This document shows, in pieces, positions 37,545 to 46,964 of a stretch of 64,000 bases of DNA. The stretch is taken from NCBI GenBank assembly GCA_015501585.1, contig JADNRY010000044.1, forward strand, positions 186,001 to 250,000, given 5' to 3'. The notes beneath the pieces are model-generated. The model made no database searches. It was not told the origin of the DNA and saw nothing but the letters and a program-made list of their open reading frames with translations. Numbering within the stretch: the stretch's first letter is position 1; the number at the start of each line of letters is the position of its first letter. The stretch is from Rhodocollybia butyracea (Eukaryota; Basidiomycota; Agaricomycetes; Agaricales; Omphalotaceae). Both the position numbers and the translations under genes were made by a program.

Positions 37545-38832
37545 TCATACATACCCATCCGCATTTGGAGTTGCAAAGTGACCAGTGAACGATGGAGTGA
37601 ATTGCATATGTAGAGTCAGTGAAAACATCAAGGGGGTGATGTAGCGGTGACTTCTGCAAGGCCAGGAGAATTGAAAACAGCTCTGCCCGATTGTTTGTTT
37701 GTTTCCCAGTTACCCTCGCCGCACAATTGAAAGAGTGGCCTTGTCCGGCATAGAGGCCCGCCCCTGCAGTTGCATCCTGTCCACCATTGTTTTTAGCTGA
37801 CCCATCGGTGAAAATCTTTAATCCATGACCATTGGACTGAGTGGGGCTAGTTTCACATGATCCAAAGAGCTTCCCAAGTTCTTCTACACAATCAGGTGGA
37901 GTGGTGTGCAGGACGTCATTCAAGAGGTGATCCAGATGGGTAACTAACGGTAGAGGAAACTCAGGGCGTTTACGGCGCTGTGTTGGATGGGCATTAGGGA
38001 GGGCGTTACAGGGACAAAGTAATGATAAAGACAAGAACGCGTGGTCAGACCATTTTGTCCTAGGCGAGACGTCAAATGATGCAATAATCGGGACGCAGGA
38101 CTGGGAGCAGATGCCATAGTCGATGACCGAAGTTGCATAGGTGTTGTAGCGTTTCTGAAATGAGGTCCAGTTTGAGTGCGTGCCCGGGATCCCCAATGAG
38201 CCATTCAAAATGGTCAGGCGGAAGTCATTGCATAAAGCGAGGAGCTGTGTTCCACGCGGAGAGCAATAAGAGTCTGGAGATTGACGAGCCGGGTGAGGTG
38301 CATCTGGATATTGGGAGCCCGTGCGAGCGTTTAGGTCACCGAGGATGAAAAACAGTTTATTCAGGTTACTTGCAAGTGCGCAGATTTCCTTGAGAGCCTC
38401 CCAAGGATGGGTGTCTGACCAACGATTCCAGTCCGAACGAGTATTATGCGGAAGGATGTAAGCGTTAATGAATAAAATTCCCTCCACTTCCACGGTTACA
38501 ATGTCTGGGCCACAAAGGTCTTGATGCAGCATGGCATGTAAGTCCGATCGTACGAAGGTGGCGACTCCTCCCCATGGGTCATCGAAGTTCTCAGTTGGGC
38601 GCGGTTGTGAAAAAGCAGAGTAGTTTTCTGGCGTATGCCAAATCTCATCCGGGTATAGATGAGTTTCCTGGACTGCCACAAGATGAGCATTCTCAAAAAG
38701 CTCACAGAATTCAGAGTGGAGAAGATTTGATTGTAAGCGGCCTCCAAGATTGCAGCTAAGAATTTTCAATTTGGAAAAACTAGTGTTACAGTTGAAGGAA
38801 GTAGTATGGTGAGGCGACGCTATACAATCCAT
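37327..38832 (-). CDS. LINE ORF2: APE endonuclease plus RNase H
   Basis: The N-terminal about 270 residues are an apurinic-like endonuclease with all key motifs: SCNLGG, the catalytic Glu in VAVQETHLYPDE, GGVATFVRSD, Asp and Asn in FILGDLNARTGS, VIDYGI and the terminal SDHAFLSL. The C-terminal about 160 residues are a type I RNase H with four acidic residues: IFTDGSAKNNGG, NNRAELFSILLAL, VFTDSTYAIHS and VRGHSGNKHNDAADNLAKQ. The endonuclease nicks target DNA for target-primed reverse transcription; RNase H removes RNA from the hybrid. It is odd that RNase H lies before the reverse transcriptase and in a separate frame from it. The first ATG is at 38832; the frame is open back to the ORF1 stop. 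The final 218 bp overlap ORF3. Confidence 0.85.
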   Translation of the reverse strand: MDCIASPHHTTSFNCNTSFSKLKILSCNLGGRLQSNLLHSEFCELFENAHLVAVQETHLYPDEIWHTPENYSAFSQPRPTENFDDPWGGVATFVRSDLHAMLHQDLCGPDIVTVEVEGILFINAYILPHNTRSDWNRWSDTHPWEALKEICALASNLNKLFFILGDLNARTGSQYPDAPHPARQSPDSYCSPRGTQLLALCNDFRLTILNGSLGIPGTHSNWTSFQKRYNTYATSVIDYGICSQSCVPIIASFDVSPRTKWSDHAFLSLSLLCPCNALPNAHPTQRRKRPEFPLPLVTHLDHLLNDVLHTTPPDCVEELGKLFGSCETSPTQSNGHGLKIFTDGSAKNNGGQDATAGAGLYAGQGHSFNCAARVTGKQTNNRAELFSILLALQKSPLHHPLDVFTDSTYAIHSIVHWSLCNSKCGWVCMNGDLLRIIAGWISARSAPIFFHYVRGHSGNKHNDAADNLAKQAHHCHYRSLTLPRFLPYTNPTSSYSSDRIL

Positions 38833-38856
38833 TCGTTTCTTCCCCACTCCTAACCG

Positions 38857-40350
38857 TCATTCGAGCCCTGGCTCGGGCCTCACTTCAAAGGAAGCATAGT
38901 CATCAATGCAAGAGCGATGGCTGGCCCAGGCAGTGACAAAGGCACGGGCCTGGGAAGGCTTCCTGAAAGTGAGACAAACCTGGCGACGGCCTGGTTGAAC
39001 GTGAGCTACATGATATGGTGGTACCAGGCGACGGGATGTGTTGTCAAGTTTCCGCATCCAGTAATGGAAAAAGCCCCGAAGGGCCCTACCGTTCCTGGGG
39101 AATGAGCGGCCTGTTGTTAGAACACGTACTGTCGAGCCTGGGATTGAAGCATGTGTAGTAGTTCCAGGGCGGGGCGAAGAGTTTGTCCCCTGGGGGTTTG
39201 ATGGTGTTGGAGGAGCTGACCCGGGTGTCATGGAGTCTTCGGTGAAGCGTCCTAGGAGAGAGGCATATGGAGAATTCCCGTGTTGAGGGTCCAACATAGT
39301 AACGTCGGGAGTATCGTGTGAGCGAGACGAGGGAGAACCGAGCCGCTGGAAGAGGGAAGGATGGTTCTCGTGGGATGAGCTTGAGGAGGCCTGTCCGGTT
39401 TGAGCGCTGGCCGGGCTGATCATGGAAGCCCCTACTTGCGGGGCAGGGGCCAGCTTTTCATCGTCTGATCCGTCGTAATCTGTATAAATTTCATCAATGT
39501 TGTGAGAAGTGTCAAGACAGGAGGTGGAGCGGTTGGGGGGACACTCGTCCGGTTCTGAGGCTACGGGGGTGACCGGCGCTGAAACAGGTGTTTTCAGGCT
39601 GTGAAACGATAACCTTCCAGAGTTCTTCATCTGATTTTCGACATTTTCCAGCCGGCGACGGATGAGATCGTAGTCAGCTCTCAACTTTTCCAGCTCATGG
39701 ACATCCCGGTACAAGGTGTCGACGTCATCGTGAAGTACCTTGTTATCTTGTGCCAGGTCCCGATGGGCATTCAGGTAGCTGTCGCCGGATTGGTGAAGGC
39801 TCGCCCTAAGGTCTTGAATGTGGCCCACGGTACTTGCGATCTCTGTGCGGAGCATATTCTCCAAGCGGAGGTCGTTGCTGTCCCCTCGGTATCTGGCCGC
39901 CGTAGCGCTTTCTTTACTGCCTACAGGATTTGGGATGAGGCGTGAATTGGACGGGTACAGAAGGGCGGGCATGTTGACCGAGGACTGGGGAGAGACCTTC
40001 TTTTTAGGAGGAGGTTCCGCGAAACCAGGGGCAATATCGTTGGTGAAAGACGGCAGGGGATGATTAGGATTGTCTGAAGTCGAAGGTGAGCCGGAGTCAT
40101 CGTTTGCTGGTGGCAAGTTGGGATTGTCACCAATGGAGCGGTTGGACCAAGTTGTCGTGGATTGTAAGGTCATTGAACGGCTCGACGAAGGAATCGGCGA
40201 TGGCATGCGATTTTGGGGAGGCTGTGTGCTTGGGATGATGGCAGAACTGGAGCTTTGTGGCAGGCGTTGGGCTGTAGACCTGTCGCGTACACGGTTAGCG
40301 CTCACCGCACCTTCCACCACCTTGCGAAAGGACTGATTGGGGCTGGACAT
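38857..40350 (-). CDS. LINE ORF1 protein
   Basis: The frame encodes 497 residues starting MSSPNQSFRKVVEGAVSANR. The N-terminal 150 residues are Ser/Pro-rich. A long helical segment at about residues 165-250 (NKVLHDDVDTLYRDVHELEK, then LRADYDLIRRRLENVENQMK) is a likely coiled coil, as ORF1 proteins commonly use to trimerise. The C-terminal part (WMRKLDNTSRRLVPPYHVAH, VCLTFRKPSQARAFVTAW) may be an RNA-recognition-like fold; no CCHC zinc knuckle is present. ORF1 proteins bind the element's RNA. It ends GLE followed by TGA-C; the next frame (ORF2) is in the same register, so read-through would fuse the two. The open frame extends nine codons upstream without an ATG, so I chose 40350. Confidence 0.8.
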   Translation of the reverse strand: MSSPNQSFRKVVEGAVSANRVRDRSTAQRLPQSSSSAIIPSTQPPQNRMPSPIPSSSRSMTLQSTTTWSNRSIGDNPNLPPANDDSGSPSTSDNPNHPLPSFTNDIAPGFAEPPPKKKVSPQSSVNMPALLYPSNSRLIPNPVGSKESATAARYRGDSNDLRLENMLRTEIASTVGHIQDLRASLHQSGDSYLNAHRDLAQDNKVLHDDVDTLYRDVHELEKLRADYDLIRRRLENVENQMKNSGRLSFHSLKTPVSAPVTPVASEPDECPPNRSTSCLDTSHNIDEIYTDYDGSDDEKLAPAPQVGASMISPASAQTGQASSSSSHENHPSLFQRLGSPSSRSHDTPDVTMLDPQHGNSPYASLLGRFTEDSMTPGSAPPTPSNPQGTNSSPRPGTTTHASIPGSTVRVLTTGRSFPRNGRALRGFFHYWMRKLDNTSRRLVPPYHVAHVQPGRRQVCLTFRKPSQARAFVTAWASHRSCIDDYASFEVRPEPGLE

Positions 40351-41722
40351 GGCTTCTGTTTGCGGGATGTGTTTCAAAAAGCGGAAGCCGTTGGGCAGTG
40401 AAGAAGTGCCGAAAATTTTTCTAGATCACGCAAATGGCTCAGCAAGGACTACTAGAGCCTAAGCGTAGTGGTAAGAGAGTAGATTACGAGGTTGCAACAA
40501 CGTTGTTGCTACCAATTCGGTGATGTGTCTGTCATGTTTCATTTTTCGATTGCTTCTCAGTTGCGTGCGTAGATCTTTTTCAAAATGGAGCCTGCTGACC
40601 TACTTGCTCTCTCGCGCGTTGATAAAGCTTTTCGGCGAATCTTACTATCTGAACAATTCAGTCCAGTGTGGAAGGCCGCCTGCCGCAACAAAGGCGCTCC
40701 AAAATGTCCTTCCCACTTGTCACAAGTCAAGTGGGCTTACCTCTTGTTTGGAGGCAGCGCCTGCTTTGTCAGTCTTCATCTTTCGAACTAAAACACTATA
40801 TACTTATACATCTACTAGTCCTGTGGCAGTAACTTAGGAATCATGCGTATGGATTTTGACCTCCTACGCCGTGCTTGCGTCCGGTGTTTGAAAACTAAGT
40901 GAGATCCCCTAGTTGTCCTATATACATTCTTTTAACAAATGACCAGCCTTGTCTATTCTCGACGGTTTACACAGCTATTTCCTGACATCGATCCTACAAT
41001 TATGACACTCATCCCGCACACAAACAGTAATTTTCCATATACTTACTGTACCAGCTTATTATATGCTACTCATGCATCTTTAACAGTTGGCCCTCATGCT
41101 CATGAGCATGCAAGTAACGGCAAATACTATTGGGCTGATGATATACGCGATATGCACCAGGAATTATCCACTTTTGAGAAAGGAAAACGCAAACTCAGAG
41201 ATGGAAAAACTGAGAATCTCAAAGATTTCAAAGCCGCCAGGATGGCCTTGGTCACTCAGATTGTCGAGGTGAGTAATGCAACGCTCTCATTTATTCATCT
41301 CCGAACATCCTTTCCGCAGTATGCACCAAAGTGTAAGAAGTGGTTCAGTATCATCAGCCATCTCAAAGACAAGTAAGCTATTTTTGCCCTCGTTGATAAA
41401 GCAACGTTGTTTAATGATACCCAGACACAAGGTTCTTGAAGTGAAAAAAGGTGTACACTGGGCACAAATTCAGCCATAACTTTGCACTATTATTGTCTAT
41501 ATTGTATATTCAACTATCTATTTCCCACTTGTTGTAGACTTGTTGTAATTCCTGACTCTAATTCCTCTGCTATTCTTTCTGTTTTGATAGTATTCACGTC
41601 GTGAAGCTATCAACCCAGATTATGGTAACAGCGAATGAAGTAATTCTTTGCATGGCACCAGAAAGGCGGAGTAAGTGGGATTACTTTCTATATTACTTGA
41701 TTTTTACTTATTGAATCTCTAG

Positions 41723-41933
41723 GCTCACCCCGATGATGACTCCGATGATTCAATTGACGAGAAAAAGCAATGGAAGCCGAGCACGAAATCAATCGAATTA
41801 GCTGAAGCAATACTCACCAACTTCCACATCCCTGCCTTATTGGACAACATCCTACATGCACGGCGCGAGGTCATGAACTTGCTGTCAGATGAAGAGCGCG
41901 AAAAGAAAATGAAGGTGCATATATCTCAGTGAT
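41723..41933 (+). pseudogene. coding-like exon fragment of unknown identity
   Basis: After an intron-like acceptor (CTCTAG) an open frame reads AHPDDDSDDSIDEKKQWKPS, then IELAEAILTNFHIPALLDNI, LHARREVMNLLSDEEREKKM, and stops. The composition is protein-like, acidic then helical, and unlike the surrounding AT-rich DNA. No upstream exon with a start could be joined: the frame before the putative donor at about 41668 meets a stop. It is probably a gene relic between the two F-box copies. Confidence 0.4.
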
Positions 41934-41988
41934 TTGTTTACCTATGACCGAGAGGGAGGAAATCTGGATTCTAATTCGCCAACAGGTA

Positions 41989-42310
41989 TCAAGCATAGGC
42001 CTATGCCCGTGGAGAGGCTGATGGCAATAGAGGAGAAAGATACAAGATGGGGCATCACTGGCGACGGTCCGACCCTGACACACAAATCGATAAGAATATG
42101 GACCCACTGAGCATCCGTAGTTGATTGTCAAAGTCGCTTGGAACTCTTCATCATACTTAGTATTGAGATGAGCTTGTATGTGGTGCGATTAGCTGGGTAA
42201 GCCGGCTTTTGTCCAAAATCTGTCCAGTGTGGTCGCCCAACTTCTGGCAAAAGCAATAGGGTACGCCTGAAAGCGACGCTGTTCCTCCGACACGACATGC
42301 ACTTCTATTG
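41989..42310. repeat. upstream arm of the F-box tandem duplication, copy B
   Basis: This is the diverged second copy of 33583-34134, interrupted on its right side by a LINE fragment and a foldback element before the duplication resumes at about 43490 with the promoter and gene. Confidence 0.7.
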
Positions 42311-42317
42311 GTTATGT

Positions 42318-42545
42318 TATGGATTACATCATTACTTGGCCCAAGTGGTCCCATAGAGGGAACAAAAGCAGCGAGCTCGACTCCCAAAGAGAAAGTAGAC
42401 TGCAAGGCGAACGTGAGGATGGAAGCAAGGCCTGGTACAAAAAGTACCAAACTAGCTGGCTATACATAGGAAAAGAGCAAGTAGTTAACAATTCAAGTTC
42501 ATCGTCTTCATCTGAGCCATAATGAATGTGTCTATCACCCACAGA
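42318..42545 (-). mobile_element. 5'-truncated, diverged LINE fragment
   Basis: The sequence resembles the 3' UTR of the complete LINE (for example GACTCCCAAAGAGAAAGTAG here, ACTCCCGAAGAGAAGGTAGA there) and the last codons of ORF3 (HYGSDEDDELE here against SYGSEGESSDSDD). Orientation is the same as that of the complete element. It is a dead, older or related copy truncated at its 5' end. Confidence 0.6.
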
Positions 42546-42613
42546 TGCGACCATAGCTGCATAGCTCTATGTATACAGTATAGTCTAGCCTGACTAGCCA
42601 TCTTGTAGTTAGC

Positions 42614-43449
42614 CACTATGCCAGCGTCAAATAATATCGGGCGAAATTTTTTGCGAAATTATCCTTGTAATTACTTACCTTTTTCGGTATAAATGTCGCT
42701 CGAAATTCTCCGATAATTTCCTCTGAAAAATAGATTGTAATTCATTGTCTTTTTCAATACAAATTTCATCTGTAATCTATTGTCTTTTTCGAGCGAAAAA
42801 GATAAGGAGATTGCTTATCTTTTTCGCCCGTGATTAATTGAAAATTTCGAGCGATATTTTTACAAGGTAATAATTGGACAATGATTGGGCAGGAACTGGG
42901 CAAGAATTGGTAGCGCCATCATGTGATGTAGATATGACCCAGCATTGCCAAATGTGGCTTATCCGAGGTGTGAAAGTTATATACCATGGCCACAATTAAC
43001 GGTCTTGGATCCTCTTTCTAAGATAGTTTGAGATTGTACCAATATCCCATTTAGCTTTATTTCATTACAGTGTGGCTATTTGCTTGGTTTACAGTATTTA
43101 CACGTTAGATTTATGCCAAAAGGCTACGACAGACATCATATCTACATCACATGATCGCGCTGTCCAATTCTTGCCCAGTCATTGTCCAATTATTACCTTG
43201 TAAAAATATCGCTCGAAATTTTCAATTAATCACGGGCGAAAAAGATAAGCAATCTCCTTATCTTTTTCGCTCGAAAAAGACAATAGATTACAGATGAAAT
43301 TTGTATTGAAAAAGACAATGAATTACAATCTATTTTTCAGAGGAAATTATCGGAGAATTTCGAGCGACATTTATACCGAAAAAGGTAAGTAATTACAAGG
43401 ATAATTTCGCAAAAAATTTCGCCCGATATTATTTGACGCTGGCGTAGTG
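42614..43449. mobile_element. 836-bp foldback (CACTA-type) non-autonomous element
   Basis: Two inverted arms of about 324 bp (42614-42937) and 314 bp (43136-43449) flank a unique loop of about 200 bp. The ends read CACTATGCCAGCGTC and, on the other strand, CACTACGCCAGCGTC; AGC flanks both sides (42611-42613, 43450-43452). CACTA ends with a 3-bp target duplication are the marks of the CACTA/CMC (EnSpm) superfamily. There is no transposase frame, so it would depend on an element elsewhere. It sits in the duplicated upstream region of F-box copy B. Confidence 0.85.
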
Positions 43450-43501
43450 AGCGAAGAAAAGTCGTTCGCTTAGCGCTAATAAAGCCTGATTACCCACCGG
43501 T

Positions 43502-43531
43502 CACGTGTCCCTCTAAATTAGAGCTCACGTG
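43502..43531 (+). promoter_or_regulatory. paired CACGTG sites upstream of F-box copy B
   Basis: CACGTG occurs at 43502-43507 and 43526-43531, 24 bp start to start, as before copy A, although the bases between have diverged. The pair lies about 30-60 bp upstream of the ATG. Confidence 0.5.
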
Positions 43532-43560
43532 ACAGTACTACACTTAACCTCGCTTTTACT

Positions 43561-46314
43561 ATGAAAACGCGTCGCCAGTCCGGCACCCTTCCACCCTCAA
43601 ATTCACTAGCTGAACAAGATTCAGACTCGGAATTTGAGCATGAAATCGATCTATACAACGATGAGTCCGACCAGAGTGATTATGACGCGACAGGCAAGCT
43701 TCTTGCTGTTCTATTCATTCCGAACTAACTACTTAACATAACACTCAGGAAGAAATGCTGATCAGCCTGCCAAAAAAAAGCGCAAGGTTTCAGCTCCAAA
43801 GAAGAACGCTTCCGGTAAGGAGAACTCGGAAGAACTTACTCTATCTACGTTATCATTAGATCTTCTTTATGAGGTATGCGTCTGTCTTTTTTTTCGTTTT
43901 TCAACTGCTTCTCAGTTGCGCGCGCAGATCTTTTCCGAAATGGAGCCTGCTGACCTACTCGCTCTCTCGCACGTCGACAAAGCTTTTCGACAAGTCTTAC
44001 TCTCGGAACAGTTCAGTCCAGTGTGGAAGGCCGCCTGCCGCAACAAAGGCGCTCCAAAATGTCCTTCCCACTTGTCACAAGTCAAGTGGGCTTACCTCTT
44101 GTTTGGAGGCAGCGCCTGCTTTGTCAGTTTTCATCTTTTGAACAAAGCACTTATACTTATATGTCTACTAGTCCTGTGGCAGTAAAGGAATCATGCGTAT
44201 TGATTTTGCCCTACTACGCCGTGCTTGCGTCCGGTGTTTGAAAACTAAGTGAGATCCCCTACTTATCCTATATACATTCCCTTGACAAATGACTAGCCTG
44301 GTCTATTCTCGACGGTTTGCACAGTTCTTTCCGGACATCGATCCTACAATTATGACACTCGTCCCGCACACAAACAGTAAATTTTCATATACTGTACCAG
44401 CTTATTATATGCTACTCATGCATCTTTAACAGTTGGCGCTCATGCTCATGGGCATGCAAGTAATAGCAAATTCTATTGGGCTGATGATATACGCAATATG
44501 CACCAGGAACTGTCCACTTTCAAGAAAGGAAAACGCAAGCTTAAAAGCGGAAAATCTGAAAATCTTGAAGATTTCAAAGCTGCCAGGATGGCGCTGGTCA
44601 CTCAGATCGTCGAGGTGAGTAATGCAACACTCACGTTGGTTCATCTTCGACATCCTTTTCGCAGTATGCACCAAGGTGTAAGGAGTGGTCGAGCGAAGTC
44701 ATCTACGAGAAACGTGTGACAAAGGCACAACTGCAGGGGCAGAGAGTAAACGAGTTGGTATTTCTATCTTTCATTCACCGATGCCAAGTCATTCATGTAA
44801 ACAGAATTCGGGAACGATTTAAAGCAATGGGCTACACATCTGACGATGTTAGTTGTATCAAATCTTGGAACACAACAGGCGAAGGGCCTGTGACAGATCG
44901 CAGTGAGTAAATTTACCATTGAACACCCCCAACTTTTTGAGTCCTCTTCCAGTTTGGACCCGTGTTTTGAAAGACCGTGAGGCGGAGGTTATTAAGGCCA
45001 AAACCGAACGAATCCGCAGGGAACTTGAACAACTGCGTTATTCCAGGTCCACTGTCCTACAAGGTCAGTATTCGACTTACAAATCAGCCCTCCCCCCATC
45101 CGCGTGGGCTTACCTTCCAAGGATCCGAGAGCTCCGTCAATTTCCTCAGGTGGCCAGCATTCTTGATGCTTCCCCTGACATCCCAGTCAACACTACCATT
45201 TTTGACGATATCATGAGATCTCTGAACGAACTGATCTCGAGCTGGTCTAATCACAAGAGAGCAGAGTTATCAGAGATTGTAGAATCGTCGCTACCCTCCA
45301 CAGGTGCAGCAGTGGTAAATTCGACCATCCCTGTGGTTGATCGCCTTGAATGTGCTTCAACCGTGTTCACATGTAGCGGTTCTGGCTGCAGTGCTAAAGA
45401 CCGGGTACTTGTTTCGATCAAGGGTGCCCTTGTACACGGATGTCTGACAAGCCGGCGCCGCTACAGTTCTTTTCAGCTGTCCGAGGATCTCGAGGAAAGC
45501 ACAGAAATTACCTTCTCTCCGCGGCTATCCGCAGCAGCGGCTTCAATCATTGAAACTGCAGGCTTGAACCCGTTAACAGTGCTACCCTCGGACTTGGATA
45601 CCAGGATTCTGAGATTTGTATGCTTGCAATGTCCTCCTCAGAAGCACGGCTATGTCTTTGGGCGAAAAGCCATGTCCTGGCGTCAATGCGTGAGTCTTCG
45701 TTCACTCTTGTCATTGTTTTACTGATTTGCCTATAGCTAGCTCACTATGCTGAGATGGAACGTTTTGTCGAGCACGCTCTTCCAAGTTGGGAGAGACTCA
45801 GTGATGCTGTTACCTCGAATATTGTGCGCCGGGAGGGCCCAGATCCAGCAGACCACGCTCGAGCATGGACCTGTTCTCATTGTCCTGCACATGTGGATAA
45901 CCTCGATTCGCGTGCTAGCGTGGTCCAACACGTCAAATCTGCGTATGTTTTTCATTAGCAGTCGCAACATCGGCTTATGAGAGATATCTGTTTCTCTACA
46001 GCCATAATGTAGACGAACCCAGAACTCCTGCAAATTACTTCTTTTATCCAGGTGCGTCACGCCCACTGCGCAAAGAAGTCATTTTCCCCATGATCGATCC
46101 AAACTCGAACAAAACCATGGATCCTAATGCAAATTTTCGATGTATTATGTGCGGTAACTCTGCGCGACGGTTCGTTCAGGTCGGTATCATCAGCCATCTC
46201 AAAGACAAGTAGGCCATTTTTGTTCTCGTTAATAAACGGTGTTGTCTAATGATACCAAGACACAAGGTTTTGGAAACGAAAGAAGGCGTACACTGGGCAC
46301 AGGTTCAGTCATAA
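43561..46314 (+). CDS. F-box protein, copy B
   Basis: The protein starts MKTRRQSGTLPPSNSLAEQD, has an acidic stretch (EFEHEIDLYNDESDQSDYD), then a nuclear-localisation-like PAKKKRKVS, then an F-box: LSLDLLYEIFSEMEPADLLA, LSHVDKAFRQVLLSEQFSPV, W. Fungal F-box proteins of this layout bind Skp1 and select targets for SCF ubiquitin ligases. The Cys-rich segment RACVRCLK and the later CSGSGC, CLQCPP and CIMCGN pairs suggest zinc-binding sites. It ends EGVHWAQVQS. About nine introns are needed, one probably GC-AG (43694-43748). The join at 44758-44814 is out of phase by one base and leads to an early stop, so either I have misread a splice site or this copy is also broken. Confidence 0.65.
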
Positions 46315-46964
46315 TGTACTATTACTTTCTATACTCTATATCCAACTATCTATATCGAATGAGGAAATGTAAATTTCAGTGCTCAGCCGCAGCGCGCTTG
46401 TTGTGGGCCTGTTGTCATTCCTGACTCCGATTACTCTGCGTTCTTTTTTTATTCGCTCCATCAAACCATCTACCCATATAGAACGAAAACTAAATGACAC
46501 ACTGACTCAAACTCAAAGTGTTCGTCAAATTCGTCAAAACTGCTGTACAACGACAACGAACCGATCGCGGACTTCTATTACTTTCCCGATTTTCTCCATA
46601 CGCTATCTGAGTATAAATTACACGTCTCATTAAAACTGAGGATCATACCAGATGTAATTGATTCACCAAATTATGAGTGACACTAAATTCTTGAATGTTT
46701 TATGCGAGTGTGAACTGTATCTATGTATGTAGCTGCTACAAAATATAACGCTCAGAAATATGCAGATGTACAACAAGCAGAGCAGGAAGTTAGAAAAATG
46801 TAAGAAACTTTTAACGCCAAGTAAGAGATTGTAAGCATTTATATCCAAAACTGTATGTTTAAGGTGCAAAGTATGTGCAAAACAGTCCACAGGAAAGGAA
46901 CAGAAGAATATGAGACGAGGTATCCATTTCTTATCATTTATTTTTCGTAGAAACGCTGGGGCTT
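46315..46964. other. intergenic region, no gene recognised
   Basis: About 650 bp between the stops of convergent genes (F-box copy B plus; the large Ser-rich gene minus). It is AT-rich and holds no open frame with recognisable content. Confidence 0.5.

Larger units (their letters stand above)
34451..40517 (-). mobile_element. complete non-LTR retrotransposon (LINE)
   Basis: The element is about 6.07 kb, lies antisense to the F-box copy A and has three long open frames without internal stops, so it may be recent. Order on its own strand: a short 5' UTR (about 165 nt), ORF1 (38857-40350), ORF2 with endonuclease and RNase H (37327-38832), ORF3 with reverse transcriptase (34875-37544), a 3' UTR of about 425 nt and a GATA tail. 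Boundaries come from comparing the interrupted intron with copy B: the left junction follows GAGGTATG and the right precedes TGTCTGTC. GGTATG and GGTGATG beside the junctions could be an imperfect target duplication. There is no LTR. It belongs to the APE-endonuclease LINEs; the clade is not determined. Confidence 0.9.
34135..41479 (+). pseudogene. F-box gene copy A, interrupted and internally deleted
   Basis: The 5' part (34135-34446) and 3' part (40530-41479) align with intact-looking copy B (43561-46314), and the gene begins MKTPGQSTLPPANSLTEQDS. Three lesions are visible by comparison. A run of nine A near 34343-34351, where copy B has eight, shifts the frame in the NLS-like KKKRKV region. 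A 6.1-kb LINE lies antisense in the intron that starts at 34447. After about 41345 the sequence jumps to what corresponds to about 46180 in copy B, removing about 1.5 kb of coding and intron sequence. The F-box proper (MEPADLLALSRVDKAFRRIL) survives at about 40585. A fused transcript with the short C-terminus is possible but the frame break argues for a pseudogene. Confidence 0.75.

Noticed and set aside
35483..38348. plus-strand frames within the LINE
   Set aside because: They are short, overlap the confirmed EN, RNase H and RT frames on the other strand, and show no domain.
34451..40517. LTR retrotransposon
   Set aside because: There are no terminal direct repeats, integrase or protease; an APE endonuclease and tetranucleotide tail identify a LINE.
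42614..43449. CRISPR-like or tandem repeat array
   Set aside because: The repeated TCTTTTTCG-like blocks are parts of one long inverted repeat, not evenly spaced direct repeats with spacers.
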